From contig JACRMN010000023.1 of NCBI GenBank assembly GCA_016214955.1, positions 398,501-462,500 on the forward strand: a stretch of 64,000 bases of DNA. Direction: 5' to 3'. Below, piece by piece: positions 16,267-25,476 of this stretch. The stretch comes from Deltaproteobacteria bacterium (GTDB lineage Bacteria > Myxococcota > Myxococcia > Myxococcales > Anaeromyxobacteraceae). Position numbers and translations under genes: made by a program. The notes beneath the pieces were generated by a model, which worked only from the letters and a program-made list of their open reading frames with translations, made no database searches and was not told the DNA's origin. The stretch's first letter is position 1. Every line of letters begins with the position of its first letter.

Positions 16267-18294
16267 ATGCGAATCGAGGTGCAGAAGGTGAGAGCGTACT
16301 CGTGGGCGGTGCTGTCCGCCCTGCTGGCGGCCTGCGGCGGCAGCTCCTTGCGGGATCCACCCCGGCCCCCGCCCGAGCCCGAGGTGTCGCGCGGCCCGGT
16401 CCAGCTCCTCGTCGAGCGATTCACCCGCGGTGGAACTCGCGACTTCTACCTCGTGGAGCCGGACGGGTCGCGCCTGGCCTCCTTCCCGGCGATGCCCCGC
16501 GAGGTGACGCAGGTGGTGCCGTCGCCCGACGGCAGGACGCTGGCCCAGCTCGTCCAGCAGCCCACCGGCGAGGTCCACCTCTGGCTCGCCGACCGCGACG
16601 GCCGCAACCGGCGGCCGCTCCTCGAGGGAGATCGCTGGGTGGCCTCGGTGGCCTGGTCACCCGACTCGACGCGGCTGGCCGTGAGCCAGACCACCCTCGA
16701 CACCGAGCTGGACGTCTGGGTGGTGGGCGCCGACGGCACGGGCCTCGCCGACCTCACGCCCGATCCCGACCCCGTGGCCTTCTTCGACGCCAACCCCTCC
16801 TGGTCCCCCGACGGCACGCGCATCGTCTTCTCCAGCAACCGGGGCGGCACCTACTCGCACCTCTACACCGTGGCGCCCGCCGGCGGCGCGGAGCCGCAGC
16901 CGGTGCTGGCAGTGTCGCAGGAGTCGATGGAGCACCACCCGGCCTGGTCGCCCGACGGCCGCCGCATCGCCTTCCTGGGCGGCCTGCCCGGCACCGCCGT
17001 GGGCATCGGCCTCGTGGAGCCCGGCGGCATGGGCTACACGATCCTGCCGGCCGTGGGCCGGCCCGAGAACCTGGCCTGGTCGCCCGACGGCCGGATCCTC
17101 TACGCCAGCGCCGCCGGCGGCGCCTACGACATCCAGGCGCTCGATCCCTCGACCGGCCTCTCCCAGAACCTGACGGACACCTCGGTGGACCACGAGGTCC
17201 GCGCCGTGCCGCTGCGCGCGGTGCCGGCCGGCCCCTGGCGCGGCTTCGGCCCACTGGCCCGCTACGAGTCGACCCGCCCCCCACCGCTTGCCCTGGCCGG
17301 AGGCGACGTCGAGGCCGACGGTGCCACCGACCTGGTGTCGCTCCTGCCCACGCTGGGCCAGGTGCGCGTACACCAGGGGACGGGCGGCGGCGCGCTCCAC
17401 GACCTGGGCAGCCTCGACGCGCCGGCCGGGCCGCGGGCGCTGCTCACCACCCGGGTGGACCGCGACGGCGCCGTCGACCTGGCGGCGCTGGGGGCGACGG
17501 AGCTGTGGGTCTGGCGCGGCGGCCCCGGCGGCCCGGGCACCCCGGCGGCGCTGCCGCTCCCCGGGCAGGGGCGCGCCCTGGTGGCGGGCGACTTCTCCTG
17601 GACGGGGACGAGCCAGCTCGCCTCGCTGGTGGAGGCCGGCGGAGGCGCCATGCGGCTCGTGCTGCACGGCCTCTCCGGAGCGGGCGAGCTCGGCGCGCTG
17701 CTCGACGCGGACACCGGCTTCTCGCTCCCGGGCCAGGCCTGCGCCGGGGACGTCACCGGCGAGGGCTCCCTCGACATCGTGGCCACCACCCGCGACCCGG
17801 CCGCGCCGGTGCTCCTCCTCCCCACCGAGGGGATCTCCTTCGCCGTCCCGGTGGTCGCGGCCACCGGCGTGGAGGTGGACCCGGCCACGCCCCCCATCTG
17901 CGCCGACCTGGACGGCGATCGGCGCGCCGACGCGGTGCTGCTCCGGCCCGGGGTGGAGAAGGGGCTGGCGGTGCTCCGCTCCACCGGCGCGGCCTTCGCC
18001 GCACCGGTCGAGCTCTCCATCCAGGGCGTGGCGATGGCCGCGGGCGACGTGGACCAGGACGGCGACGTGGACCTGATCGTCGCCCAGGGGTCGCCGGGCG
18101 CCATCCTCTTCCTGCGCAACCTGGGGGACGGCCGCTTCGCCGCACCGGCCACGCTCGCCACCGGCGGCGCGCCGCGGGCGCTGGCGCTCGCCGACCTCGA
18201 CGGCGACGGCCTCCTCGACCTGGCCGTGGCCGACGCCGACGGCTCCCTCGCCACCTGGCGCAACCTGGGGCGGGAGGTGGCCTCCCCCGGGTGA
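16267..18294 (+). CDS. TolB-like/VCBS-repeat lipoprotein
   Basis: 675 residues. The signal ends LLAAC (Cys23). Residues about 45-310 carry TolB-like PD40 blades (repeated WSPDGxRIxF). Residues about 330-675 carry FG-GAP/VCBS-type repeats with calcium-binding-like loops (DLDGDRRADAV, DVDQDGDVDLI, DLDGDGLLDLA). Two stacked propellers on one lipid anchor imply an extracytoplasmic binding scaffold. No enzyme motif was seen, and no pal or tolA gene is near, so this is not the canonical TolB. Confidence 0.82.
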   Translation: MRIEVQKVRAYSWAVLSALLAACGGSSLRDPPRPPPEPEVSRGPVQLLVERFTRGGTRDFYLVEPDGSRLASFPAMPREVTQVVPSPDGRTLAQLVQQPTGEVHLWLADRDGRNRRPLLEGDRWVASVAWSPDSTRLAVSQTTLDTELDVWVVGADGTGLADLTPDPDPVAFFDANPSWSPDGTRIVFSSNRGGTYSHLYTVAPAGGAEPQPVLAVSQESMEHHPAWSPDGRRIAFLGGLPGTAVGIGLVEPGGMGYTILPAVGRPENLAWSPDGRILYASAAGGAYDIQALDPSTGLSQNLTDTSVDHEVRAVPLRAVPAGPWRGFGPLARYESTRPPPLALAGGDVEADGATDLVSLLPTLGQVRVHQGTGGGALHDLGSLDAPAGPRALLTTRVDRDGAVDLAALGATELWVWRGGPGGPGTPAALPLPGQGRALVAGDFSWTGTSQLASLVEAGGGAMRLVLHGLSGAGELGALLDADTGFSLPGQACAGDVTGEGSLDIVATTRDPAAPVLLLPTEGISFAVPVVAATGVEVDPATPPICADLDGDRRADAVLLRPGVEKGLAVLRSTGAAFAAPVELSIQGVAMAAGDVDQDGDVDLIVAQGSPGAILFLRNLGDGRFAAPATLATGGAPRALALADLDGDGLLDLAVADADGSLATWRNLGREVASPG

Positions 18295-18447
18295 GCGGCA
18301 GGGAGGCCCTTGCGCCCGCCGCCGCGCCCCGGTAAGGGGAAGGCGCGCCGCCACCGCGGCGCCGCCATGACCCACTCCTAGCGAGCCCAGGCCCTCACGC
18401 CCACCGCCGGCAGCGCGCTGCGCGCCGGCCTCGCCCCGGAGTACCCG

Positions 18448-19932
<1,485 letters not shown>

Positions 19933-19933
19933 C

Positions 19934-19959
19934 GGAGGCGCGGGGAGGCCGGCGCCTCC
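19934..19959. terminator. bidirectional hairpin between ABC-F and cupredoxin genes
   Basis: A perfect 8-bp stem, GGAGGCGC/GCGCCTCC, with a 10-base loop fills the 38-base gap between two convergent stop codons. Location supports a shared terminator, although no T-tract is present. Confidence 0.5.
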
Positions 19960-19970
19960 CGGGCTCCCGC

Positions 19971-21185
19971 CTACGGCACCGCGTAGACCACGCCCATCAT
20001 CCCCACCGCGCCGTGGACGGCGCAGTAGTAGGGCCAGGTGCCGGCGGGCACGGTGAAGCTGGCGCTGGTCCCGGTGGCCCTGCTCCCCGCGAAGGGGCCG
20101 CCGGTCGCGGGCACCAGCGCCAGGCCCACCACCTCGCCACCGGTGAACGGGTGCGAGAGCAGGGAGCCGGAGAAGGTGACGGTGGTCCCGGCCCTCACCG
20201 CGATGCAGGGCTGCGAGTACTGGAAGAGCAGGCCCACGGGGAAGGTCACGGTCACCGACGGCTGGGCGGTGAGATCGGCGGCCGCCGCCCGGGTGCAGCC
20301 GTTCAGCGCCGCCGTGGGGCAGCCGCCGGCGCCGTCGCAGGTGCCGCCGGGGCAGGCGGTGGCCGAGGAGGCCGGCGGGTGGGAGGGGACGCCGCCCGTG
20401 CACAGGTCCTGCGTGCAGACGTTGCCGTCCACCGGGACGTCGCCGTCGTCCACCACGCTGGCGATGCCCCCGGAGCCGTCGCACTGCAGGGCGTGGCAGT
20501 CGCCGGGCGTCGGGTCGGCGAGCGCCGTGCCCGCCGGGGCGAAGGAGGTGCTGCAGGCCTGGGCCTGGCACTGGCGCGTGGCGCAGGCGGTGTCGGAGCC
20601 GGGGCAGTCGGCCGGTGCGCTGCAGCCGCAGAGGCCGGTTCCGTTGCACACCAGCCCGCCGCCGCAGTCGGTGCCGAAGGCGGCGTGGGCCACGCCGCAG
20701 GAGTGGGCGGCGCTGCAGGTGCGGGTGCTGCAGGCGCCGTCGGCGCCCGGGCAGTCGGCGGGGGAGCCGCAGCCGGCGACGCAGGCGCCGGCGCCGTTGC
20801 ACACCAGGCCGGCGCCGCAGGCGTCGCCGGGCGCGCGCTGGGTCGTCGAGGGCACGCCGCCGCTGCAGGCGGTCAGCGTGCAGGGGCCGGGGCTGGCCGG
20901 CCGATCGGCGTCGTCGGGCGCGCTCACCGCCTGGCCGGCACCGTCGCAGACCCGCTTCTGGCAGTCGCCGGGCGTCGGATCGGCGAGCAGGGTGCCAGCC
21001 GGGGTGGGCTGGAGCTGGCAGCCGGGACCCACCGAGGCGCAGACCGTCGGCTGGAGGCTGCAGGGCGCGGGGCCGCCGCCACCGCCTCCGCCGCAGGAGC
21101 CGGAGAGCAGCCCGGCGACGGCGAGCGCCACCGCCCGCCGCGCGGCGGGGGACCGGGCCGTGTGGCGCGTCGGGTCTCGTTGCAT
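19971..21185 (-). CDS. Cys-rich lipoprotein with C-terminal cupredoxin domain
   Basis: 404 residues. An N-terminal export signal ends in a Gly/Ser-rich segment with Cys31 (atypical lipobox LSGSC). About 230 residues of cysteine-rich repeats follow (VCNGAGACV, CPGADGACSTRTC, LADPTPGDC twice). The C-terminal 100 residues form a plastocyanin-like domain with a complete type 1 copper set: His345, Cys388, His391 and Met396 in the spacing C-x2-H-x4-M. It is likely a surface-anchored blue copper electron carrier on a disulfide-rich stalk. Electron partners are unknown; tetraheme cytochrome genes lie divergently upstream. Confidence 0.85.
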   Translation of the reverse strand: MQRDPTRHTARSPAARRAVALAVAGLLSGSCGGGGGGGPAPCSLQPTVCASVGPGCQLQPTPAGTLLADPTPGDCQKRVCDGAGQAVSAPDDADRPASPGPCTLTACSGGVPSTTQRAPGDACGAGLVCNGAGACVAGCGSPADCPGADGACSTRTCSAAHSCGVAHAAFGTDCGGGLVCNGTGLCGCSAPADCPGSDTACATRQCQAQACSTSFAPAGTALADPTPGDCHALQCDGSGGIASVVDDGDVPVDGNVCTQDLCTGGVPSHPPASSATACPGGTCDGAGGCPTAALNGCTRAAAADLTAQPSVTVTFPVGLLFQYSQPCIAVRAGTTVTFSGSLLSHPFTGGEVVGLALVPATGGPFAGSRATGTSASFTVPAGTWPYYCAVHGAVGMMGVVYAVP

Positions 21186-21398
21186 GGGTGGTCCCCCGGC
21201 GCGGCGGGGGACAGGGTCACCCCTTGGAGGCGCCGCGCTCTCCGTTCAGACGCCAGGGGCCGCCGGCGGATCCGCGTCACCCTCCAGCGGGGGCCTGCCT
21301 TGACAGGCACGGTGCCGGACGCGGACTCTGTCGGGATCCCACCATCGAGGCCTCGCAGGCCTCTCCGACCCGGCCACCCCCCGGCCGCGGAGGCGTGA

Positions 21399-21677
21399 AT
21401 GTACGGAACCATCCGGCGCTACAAGCTCTCGAAGCCGAAGGAGTTCAACGAGAAGGTCAACAGCTCCTTCATCAACGTGATCCGCAAGGTGCCCGGCTTC
21501 ATCTCCTACGTCGCCATCGACGAGGGCGACGGCTGGTGGGCGTCGGTGAGCCTCTTCGAGACCCGCGAGGGGATCACGCAGTCGGACCGGGTGGCGGCCG
21601 AGTGGGTGAAACAGAACGCCTCGGGCATGGTCTCGGGCGCGCCCGAGATCACCGAGGGGCCCGTGGTGGTGAAGTAG
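21399..21677 (+). CDS. ABM-fold dimeric alpha/beta barrel protein
   Basis: 92 residues resembling the antibiotic-biosynthesis-monooxygenase fold: an opening strand MYGTIRRYKL, a central PGFISYVAIDEGDGWWASVSLFET block and a Gly-containing tail. Such small dimeric proteins can be monooxygenases or simply ligand-binding proteins; no catalytic residues can be assigned. It is 17 bases upstream of the second tetraheme cytochrome, same strand, so probably cotranscribed. The first cytochrome copy lacks such a neighbour. Confidence 0.7.
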   Translation: MYGTIRRYKLSKPKEFNEKVNSSFINVIRKVPGFISYVAIDEGDGWWASVSLFETREGITQSDRVAAEWVKQNASGMVSGAPEITEGPVVVK

Positions 21678-21694
21678 GCGAGTGAGGCACGCCC

Positions 21695-22345
21695 TTGTTC
21701 TCCATCCACACGACGGAGCAGCTCCTCAAGGTGACGGCGCTCGTCAGCGCGGTCATCTCGGTCCTCATCGGCGCCTGGTACCTGGTGCGGCGGCCGCACC
21801 TGCAGCGGGTGACGAAGGCCCTCCTCTTCCTCGGCCTCGGCGTCTTCCCGGCCATCGTCTCCCTGACCGGCAACATCGCCTCCTTCGAGTACACCCTCTC
21901 CCGGCCCTTCTGCGGCTCCTGCCACGTGATGAGCCCGTACCTGCGGGACGCGGAGGACCCCCAGTCCAACAGCCTGGCGGCGCTCCACAGCCGCAACCAC
22001 AAGTTCGGTGAGACGAGCTGCTACACCTGCCACGCCGACTACCAGATGTTCGGCGCCATGACGACCAAGCTCAACGGCATGCGCCACCTCTTCCAGTACG
22101 TGACCGTCTACGCCAGCACCGGTCCCGACGGCGAGGGCGGGCCGCCCATCCACCTCTACAAGCCGTTCAAGAGCGAGCTGTGCATGCAGTGCCACTCGAC
22201 CACCGCCAAGAAGTACGTCGAGACGCACGAGGCGGCGCTGGAGGGCATCCGCGCCGGCGAGACCTCCTGCATCGACTGCCACAGCGAGGTGCACCCGCTG
22301 GCGCTCTCGCGCCGCGCCGGTGGCGCCAAGGGGGCCAAGCCATGA
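21695..22345 (+). CDS. NapC/NirT-type tetraheme cytochrome c (second copy)
   Basis: 216 residues, paralogue of the gene at 4641. Heme sites are CGSCH 73-77, CYTCH 109-113, CMQCH 163-167 and CIDCH 192-196. The two N-terminal hydrophobic helices (about 12-31 and 43-62) and the stretch HADYQMFGA are shared. The TTG start gives the same TEQLLK N-terminus as the paralogue; GAGG lies upstream. Compared with the first copy it lacks about 14 residues between hemes two and three. Probably an inner-membrane quinol-oxidising electron carrier. Confidence 0.9.
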   Translation: MFSIHTTEQLLKVTALVSAVISVLIGAWYLVRRPHLQRVTKALLFLGLGVFPAIVSLTGNIASFEYTLSRPFCGSCHVMSPYLRDAEDPQSNSLAALHSRNHKFGETSCYTCHADYQMFGAMTTKLNGMRHLFQYVTVYASTGPDGEGGPPIHLYKPFKSELCMQCHSTTAKKYVETHEAALEGIRAGETSCIDCHSEVHPLALSRRAGGAKGAKP

Positions 22346-22620
22346 AGCACCAGCTCGCCAAGCGGATGGTGCTGTTCTCGGTGCTGGGGACCATGGTGGC
22401 CATGGCCTTCATGATCGTGGCCGTCCTCTTCCCCAACCCGCTCGTCCTGGTGCTGGCCATGAGCGTGGGCCAGGGCATCGCCATCCTCTCGCTGGCCCTG
22501 TACCTGCTGGCGGTGGCCCTCGACCTGCAGTCGAGCGGCGGCGCCTACGTCTCCGCGGTGGACGAGCTCCAGGCGGCCCCCGAGACGCCACCCGACTCGA
22601 CCGCCGGCCCGCAGGCCTAG
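22342..22620 (+). CDS. small two-helix membrane protein (second copy)
   Basis: 92 residues, ATG overlapping the cytochrome stop (ATGA), the same coupled arrangement as the copy at 4387. Two hydrophobic helices (about 9-29 and 32-60), with the conserved motif VLAMSVGQG and SLALYLLA, then a hydrophilic tail. No cofactor motif is visible. Retention of the pair in both loci argues that it is a functional partner of the cytochrome. Confidence 0.82.
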   Translation: MKHQLAKRMVLFSVLGTMVAMAFMIVAVLFPNPLVLVLAMSVGQGIAILSLALYLLAVALDLQSSGGAYVSAVDELQAAPETPPDSTAGPQA

Positions 22621-22769
22621 CGGCCGGCCCCTCTCCCCGGCGCACACCTCCTGGCGCCGGCGCCGGTCGCGGCCTCCCCGGCGCCGGTGGCGCCGCCCGG
22701 AGGCCGGGTGGCGAAAGACCGCGCGACACGGTGCAACGGCCCGCCGATGCTCGCGGGCGAGGTCCTTCG

Positions 22770-22799
22770 CCTGCCGCCGGCTCCCGGGCCGGCGGCAGG
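22770..22799 (+). terminator. long perfect hairpin between the cytochrome operon and cupin gene
   Basis: A perfect 12-bp stem (CCTGCCGCCGGC/GCCGGCGGCAGG) with the 6-base loop TCCCGG ends 26 bases before the cupin ATG. It could end the upstream operon or act as a 5' structure for the cupin mRNA. No U-tract. Confidence 0.5.
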
Positions 22800-22825
22800 A
22801 CGGCGTCGCACCGCGGAGAACGACC

Positions 22826-23233
22826 ATGGCCAGCGCACCCCCCATCCCCCACGGGCTCCTCGACTCCAGCCCGGCGGCCTCGGTTCTCGTCCCCCTCGCC
22901 GAGTACTACCAGCGCCGCACGCTCCCGCCCTCGGGCGTGGACAGCGACCCGGTGTTCGAGAGCCCGCGCTCGCAGGTGATGATCCGGACGGCGGTGAAGG
23001 GGACCACCATCGGGGCCCACTACCACTCGGTCTGCGACGAGTACGTGCTGGTGATCGCCGGCCGGGGCGAGATCTTCGTCAACGGTGAGTGGCACGAGGT
23101 GAAGGCCGGCGACCTGCACGTCTGCCCGCGCGGCGTGGTCCACGACACCCGGGCGCTCGACGAGCACCTGCGCTACCTGTCGGTCTTCACCCCGCACCCG
23201 CCGCCCGGGAACGACATCAACTGGCTGAAGTAG
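22826..23233 (+). CDS. single-domain cupin
   Basis: 135 residues. Cupin motif 1 supplies His65, His67 and Glu72 (GAHYHSVCDEY); motif 2 supplies His106 (PRGVVH). Together they are a plausible metal site. Small cupins range from isomerases to dioxygenases and sensors, so no reaction is assigned. The short spacing to the convergent hydrolase gene (6 bases) leaves no room for a separate terminator. Confidence 0.85.
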   Translation: MASAPPIPHGLLDSSPAASVLVPLAEYYQRRTLPPSGVDSDPVFESPRSQVMIRTAVKGTTIGAHYHSVCDEYVLVIAGRGEIFVNGEWHEVKAGDLHVCPRGVVHDTRALDEHLRYLSVFTPHPPPGNDINWLK

Positions 23234-23239
23234 CGCGGG

Positions 23240-24256
23240 TCAGCGCGCGCTCGCCAGGCCGCCCGACAGGTGCCGCCGCACGGCGGCCACGCTCTCCTCC
23301 GGCTTCTCGCCGAACATGGTGTGGCCGGCGCCCTCCACCACCTCGAGGCGGGCGCGGCGGAAGTGGACCATGTGGCGCCGCTGCATGGCCTCGCCGATGA
23401 TCTCGTCGCAGGAGCCGGCCAGGAAGAGCACCTCGCCCTCGAAGCGCTCCACGCCCCGCACGAAGTCCACGTTCCAGGTGCCGTCGGCGGCGCGCGCCTC
23501 GCGGAACAGGGCCGGCGCGGCCCGGGCGCCGAAGCGCCAGGTCTCGGCGCGGGAGCGGCGGAGGTCGCGTCCGCAGTAGTAGCCAGCCACCGGGTGGCCC
23601 TCGAAGGGCGTGGAGGAGAGGGTCCCGGCGAACCAGTCGTCCCGTGCGTCGGCGTCGGGGCCGGAGACCGCCAGCGAGCGAAGCCAGGTGCGGGCCCCGA
23701 GCCAGAGGATCGCGAGGCTCATCCGCGGCTGCATGCCGTTGGTGGCGGCCATGAGGTCGCGGGCCGTCTCCGGGGTGAGCATGCCGGGCTCGGCCAGCAC
23801 AAGCCGCTCCACCTTCTCCGGGTGGCGGCCCGTGTAGCCCGAGGCCAGCATCGCGCCCCAGGAGTGGCCCACCAGGTGGACCTTCCGGCCGGCGCCGAAG
23901 CGATCCACGACGGCATCGAGATCGGCGTGGAAGGCCTCGAGGGTGAGCCGCTCGTCGGGAACGCGCTCCGAGAGGCCGCTGCCGCGCTGGTCGTAGAAGA
24001 CCACCTGGTACTCGTCGGCCAGCGCCTCGAGGGGCAGCAGGGCGCGGAAGTCCATGCCCGGCCCGCCGTGGATCACCACCACCACGGGGCTGCCGGGGGC
24101 CCCGGCGGTCCGGACGTGGAGCAGGACCCCGCCCGCCCCCTCGATGCGCGGGAGGGCCGGGTCGCCGGCGACGGTGAGGGGGACGGGAGCGACGCTGCAG
24201 GCGGCGGCGCCCAGCAGGGCCGCGGCGAGGGCGAGGTGGCGAGAGCGGGTGTGCAT
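23240..24256 (-). CDS. alpha/beta hydrolase, exported
   Basis: 338 residues. The N-terminus is a hydrophobic export signal with Cys20 in an imperfect lipobox (GAAAC). The hydrolase core has an oxyanion motif HGGPG (63-67), nucleophile Ser132 in GHSWG, a likely acid in GSCDE and His in GAGHTMF. It resembles the proline iminopeptidase/epoxide hydrolase group, but substrate cannot be predicted. GGAGGAA lies upstream of the chosen ATG; the frame extends further into the shared promoter region. Divergent from an AraC regulator, which may control it. Confidence 0.87.
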   Translation of the reverse strand: MHTRSRHLALAAALLGAAACSVAPVPLTVAGDPALPRIEGAGGVLLHVRTAGAPGSPVVVVIHGGPGMDFRALLPLEALADEYQVVFYDQRGSGLSERVPDERLTLEAFHADLDAVVDRFGAGRKVHLVGHSWGAMLASGYTGRHPEKVERLVLAEPGMLTPETARDLMAATNGMQPRMSLAILWLGARTWLRSLAVSGPDADARDDWFAGTLSSTPFEGHPVAGYYCGRDLRRSRAETWRFGARAAPALFREARAADGTWNVDFVRGVERFEGEVLFLAGSCDEIIGEAMQRRHMVHFRRARLEVVEGAGHTMFGEKPEESVAAVRRHLSGGLASAR

Positions 24257-24401
24257 GACCTGGTTCCTCCGGCGCGGGGCCGCCTCCGGGCGGCCTCCGT
24301 CGCGAACCGGAGGATGCTCTCGCGCCCCCCTGCCCCGCTTGACCGCGCGCGCCACACGCCGGGCCTGGCGCGCCACCTCGGGGCCTGTGTACGGTCCGGG
24401 C

Positions 24402-25400
24402 ATGGCCGACCTCGTGCTCCCCGTGGCCACGCGCGCCGTGGTCGAGGCCTGCCGCCGGCTGGGCCTCGACACCGGACGGCTCCTTGCCGAGGCGGGCATC
24501 GAGCCCGCGTCGCTGGCCGACCCCGACGCGCGCCTGCCCACCGCCCGCGCCGACGCCCTGTGGGAGGCCGCCTACCGGGCGGCCCGCAGCGAGCACCTGG
24601 CGCTGGAGGCCGCCGAGGCCACGCCCTTCGGCGCCTTCCGCGTCCTCGACTACCTGGGCGCAACCGGACCGACGCTGGGCGAGGGGATCCGCCTGGTGGC
24701 CCGCTACTTCCCGCTCGTCGATCCGCGCGGCCGCCTCCACGTGGAGGAGCGGCCGCGAGCCGCCGCCATCCGCTTCACCGCCGCCGCCGGCGTGGAGCTC
24801 CCGCGGCCGGCCCAGGAGTACACGCTGGCGGTGCTGCTGGGGCGGGCCCGCCACGCCGCCGCGCGGCCGCTCCGGGCGGCGGCGGTCGCCTTCACCTTCC
24901 CGCGCCCGGCCGGCGGCGGGCCCCACGCGCGCGTCTTCGGCGTCGAGCCGCGCTTCGAGGCCCCGGCCGCCGAGCTCTGCCTGGCGCGCGACGACTGGGA
25001 GCGGCCCACCGGCATGACCGACCCGGGGCTCTTCGCCGTGCTGGGCGAGCACCTCCGCGCCCTGGCCGGCGGCGCCGCCGGCGACGACCTCCTCTCCCGC
25101 GCCCGCGGCGCCATCGCCGCCGACCTGCGCGGGCAGGCGCCCACGCTCGCGGCCACGGCGCGGCGGCTGGCCCTGAGCGCCCGGACCCTGCAGCGCAGGC
25201 TGGAGGCGGCGGGCACGAGCCACGCCCGGCTCCTCGCCGAGGTGCGCCGGGCGCGGGCCGAGGCCCTGCTCCGCGCCGGCGACGTCTCGGTGGCCGAGGT
25301 GAGCTGGCTGCTGGGCTTCTCGGAGCAGAGCGCCTTCACCCGGGCCTTCCGCCGCTGGACCGGCCGCGCGCCCACGGCCTTCCGCGCCGCGGAGCGCTGA
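24402..25400 (+). CDS. AraC-family transcriptional regulator
   Basis: 332 residues. The N-terminal region (about 1-190) resembles the AraC ligand-binding domain found in OruR/ArgR-like regulators. The C-terminal AraC helix-turn-helix pair (about 230-330) includes LALSARTLQRRLEAAGT and VAEVSWLLGFSEQSAFTRAFRRWTG. The start at ATG-GCC (MADLVLP) is chosen because the longer frame overlaps the divergent hydrolase gene. The 145-base divergent gap would hold both promoters. Confidence 0.9.
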   Translation: MADLVLPVATRAVVEACRRLGLDTGRLLAEAGIEPASLADPDARLPTARADALWEAAYRAARSEHLALEAAEATPFGAFRVLDYLGATGPTLGEGIRLVARYFPLVDPRGRLHVEERPRAAAIRFTAAAGVELPRPAQEYTLAVLLGRARHAAARPLRAAAVAFTFPRPAGGGPHARVFGVEPRFEAPAAELCLARDDWERPTGMTDPGLFAVLGEHLRALAGGAAGDDLLSRARGAIAADLRGQAPTLAATARRLALSARTLQRRLEAAGTSHARLLAEVRRARAEALLRAGDVSVAEVSWLLGFSEQSAFTRAFRRWTGRAPTAFRAAER

Positions 25401-25432
25401 GCGCCCGACCCCGCCCGCCGCCGCCTTCGGGG

Positions 25433-25453
25433 GGCGGGAATATCTTCCCCGCC
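25433..25453 (+). terminator. hairpin between the araC-type gene and the TonB-like gene
   Basis: Stem GGCGGGAA/TTCCCCGCC with one bulged C and a 4-base loop (TATC), 32 bases after the regulator stop. Its AT-containing core is unusual locally. Could be a terminator or an attenuator for the TonB-like gene. Confidence 0.4.
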
Positions 25454-25476
25454 AGCGGCTTCTTCCTGGTTGCCTG

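Noticed and set aside
21300-21305. TTGACA hexamer in the divergent region between the cupredoxin and ABM genes
   Set aside because: A perfect -35, but no acceptable -10 hexamer at 16-19 bases spacing.
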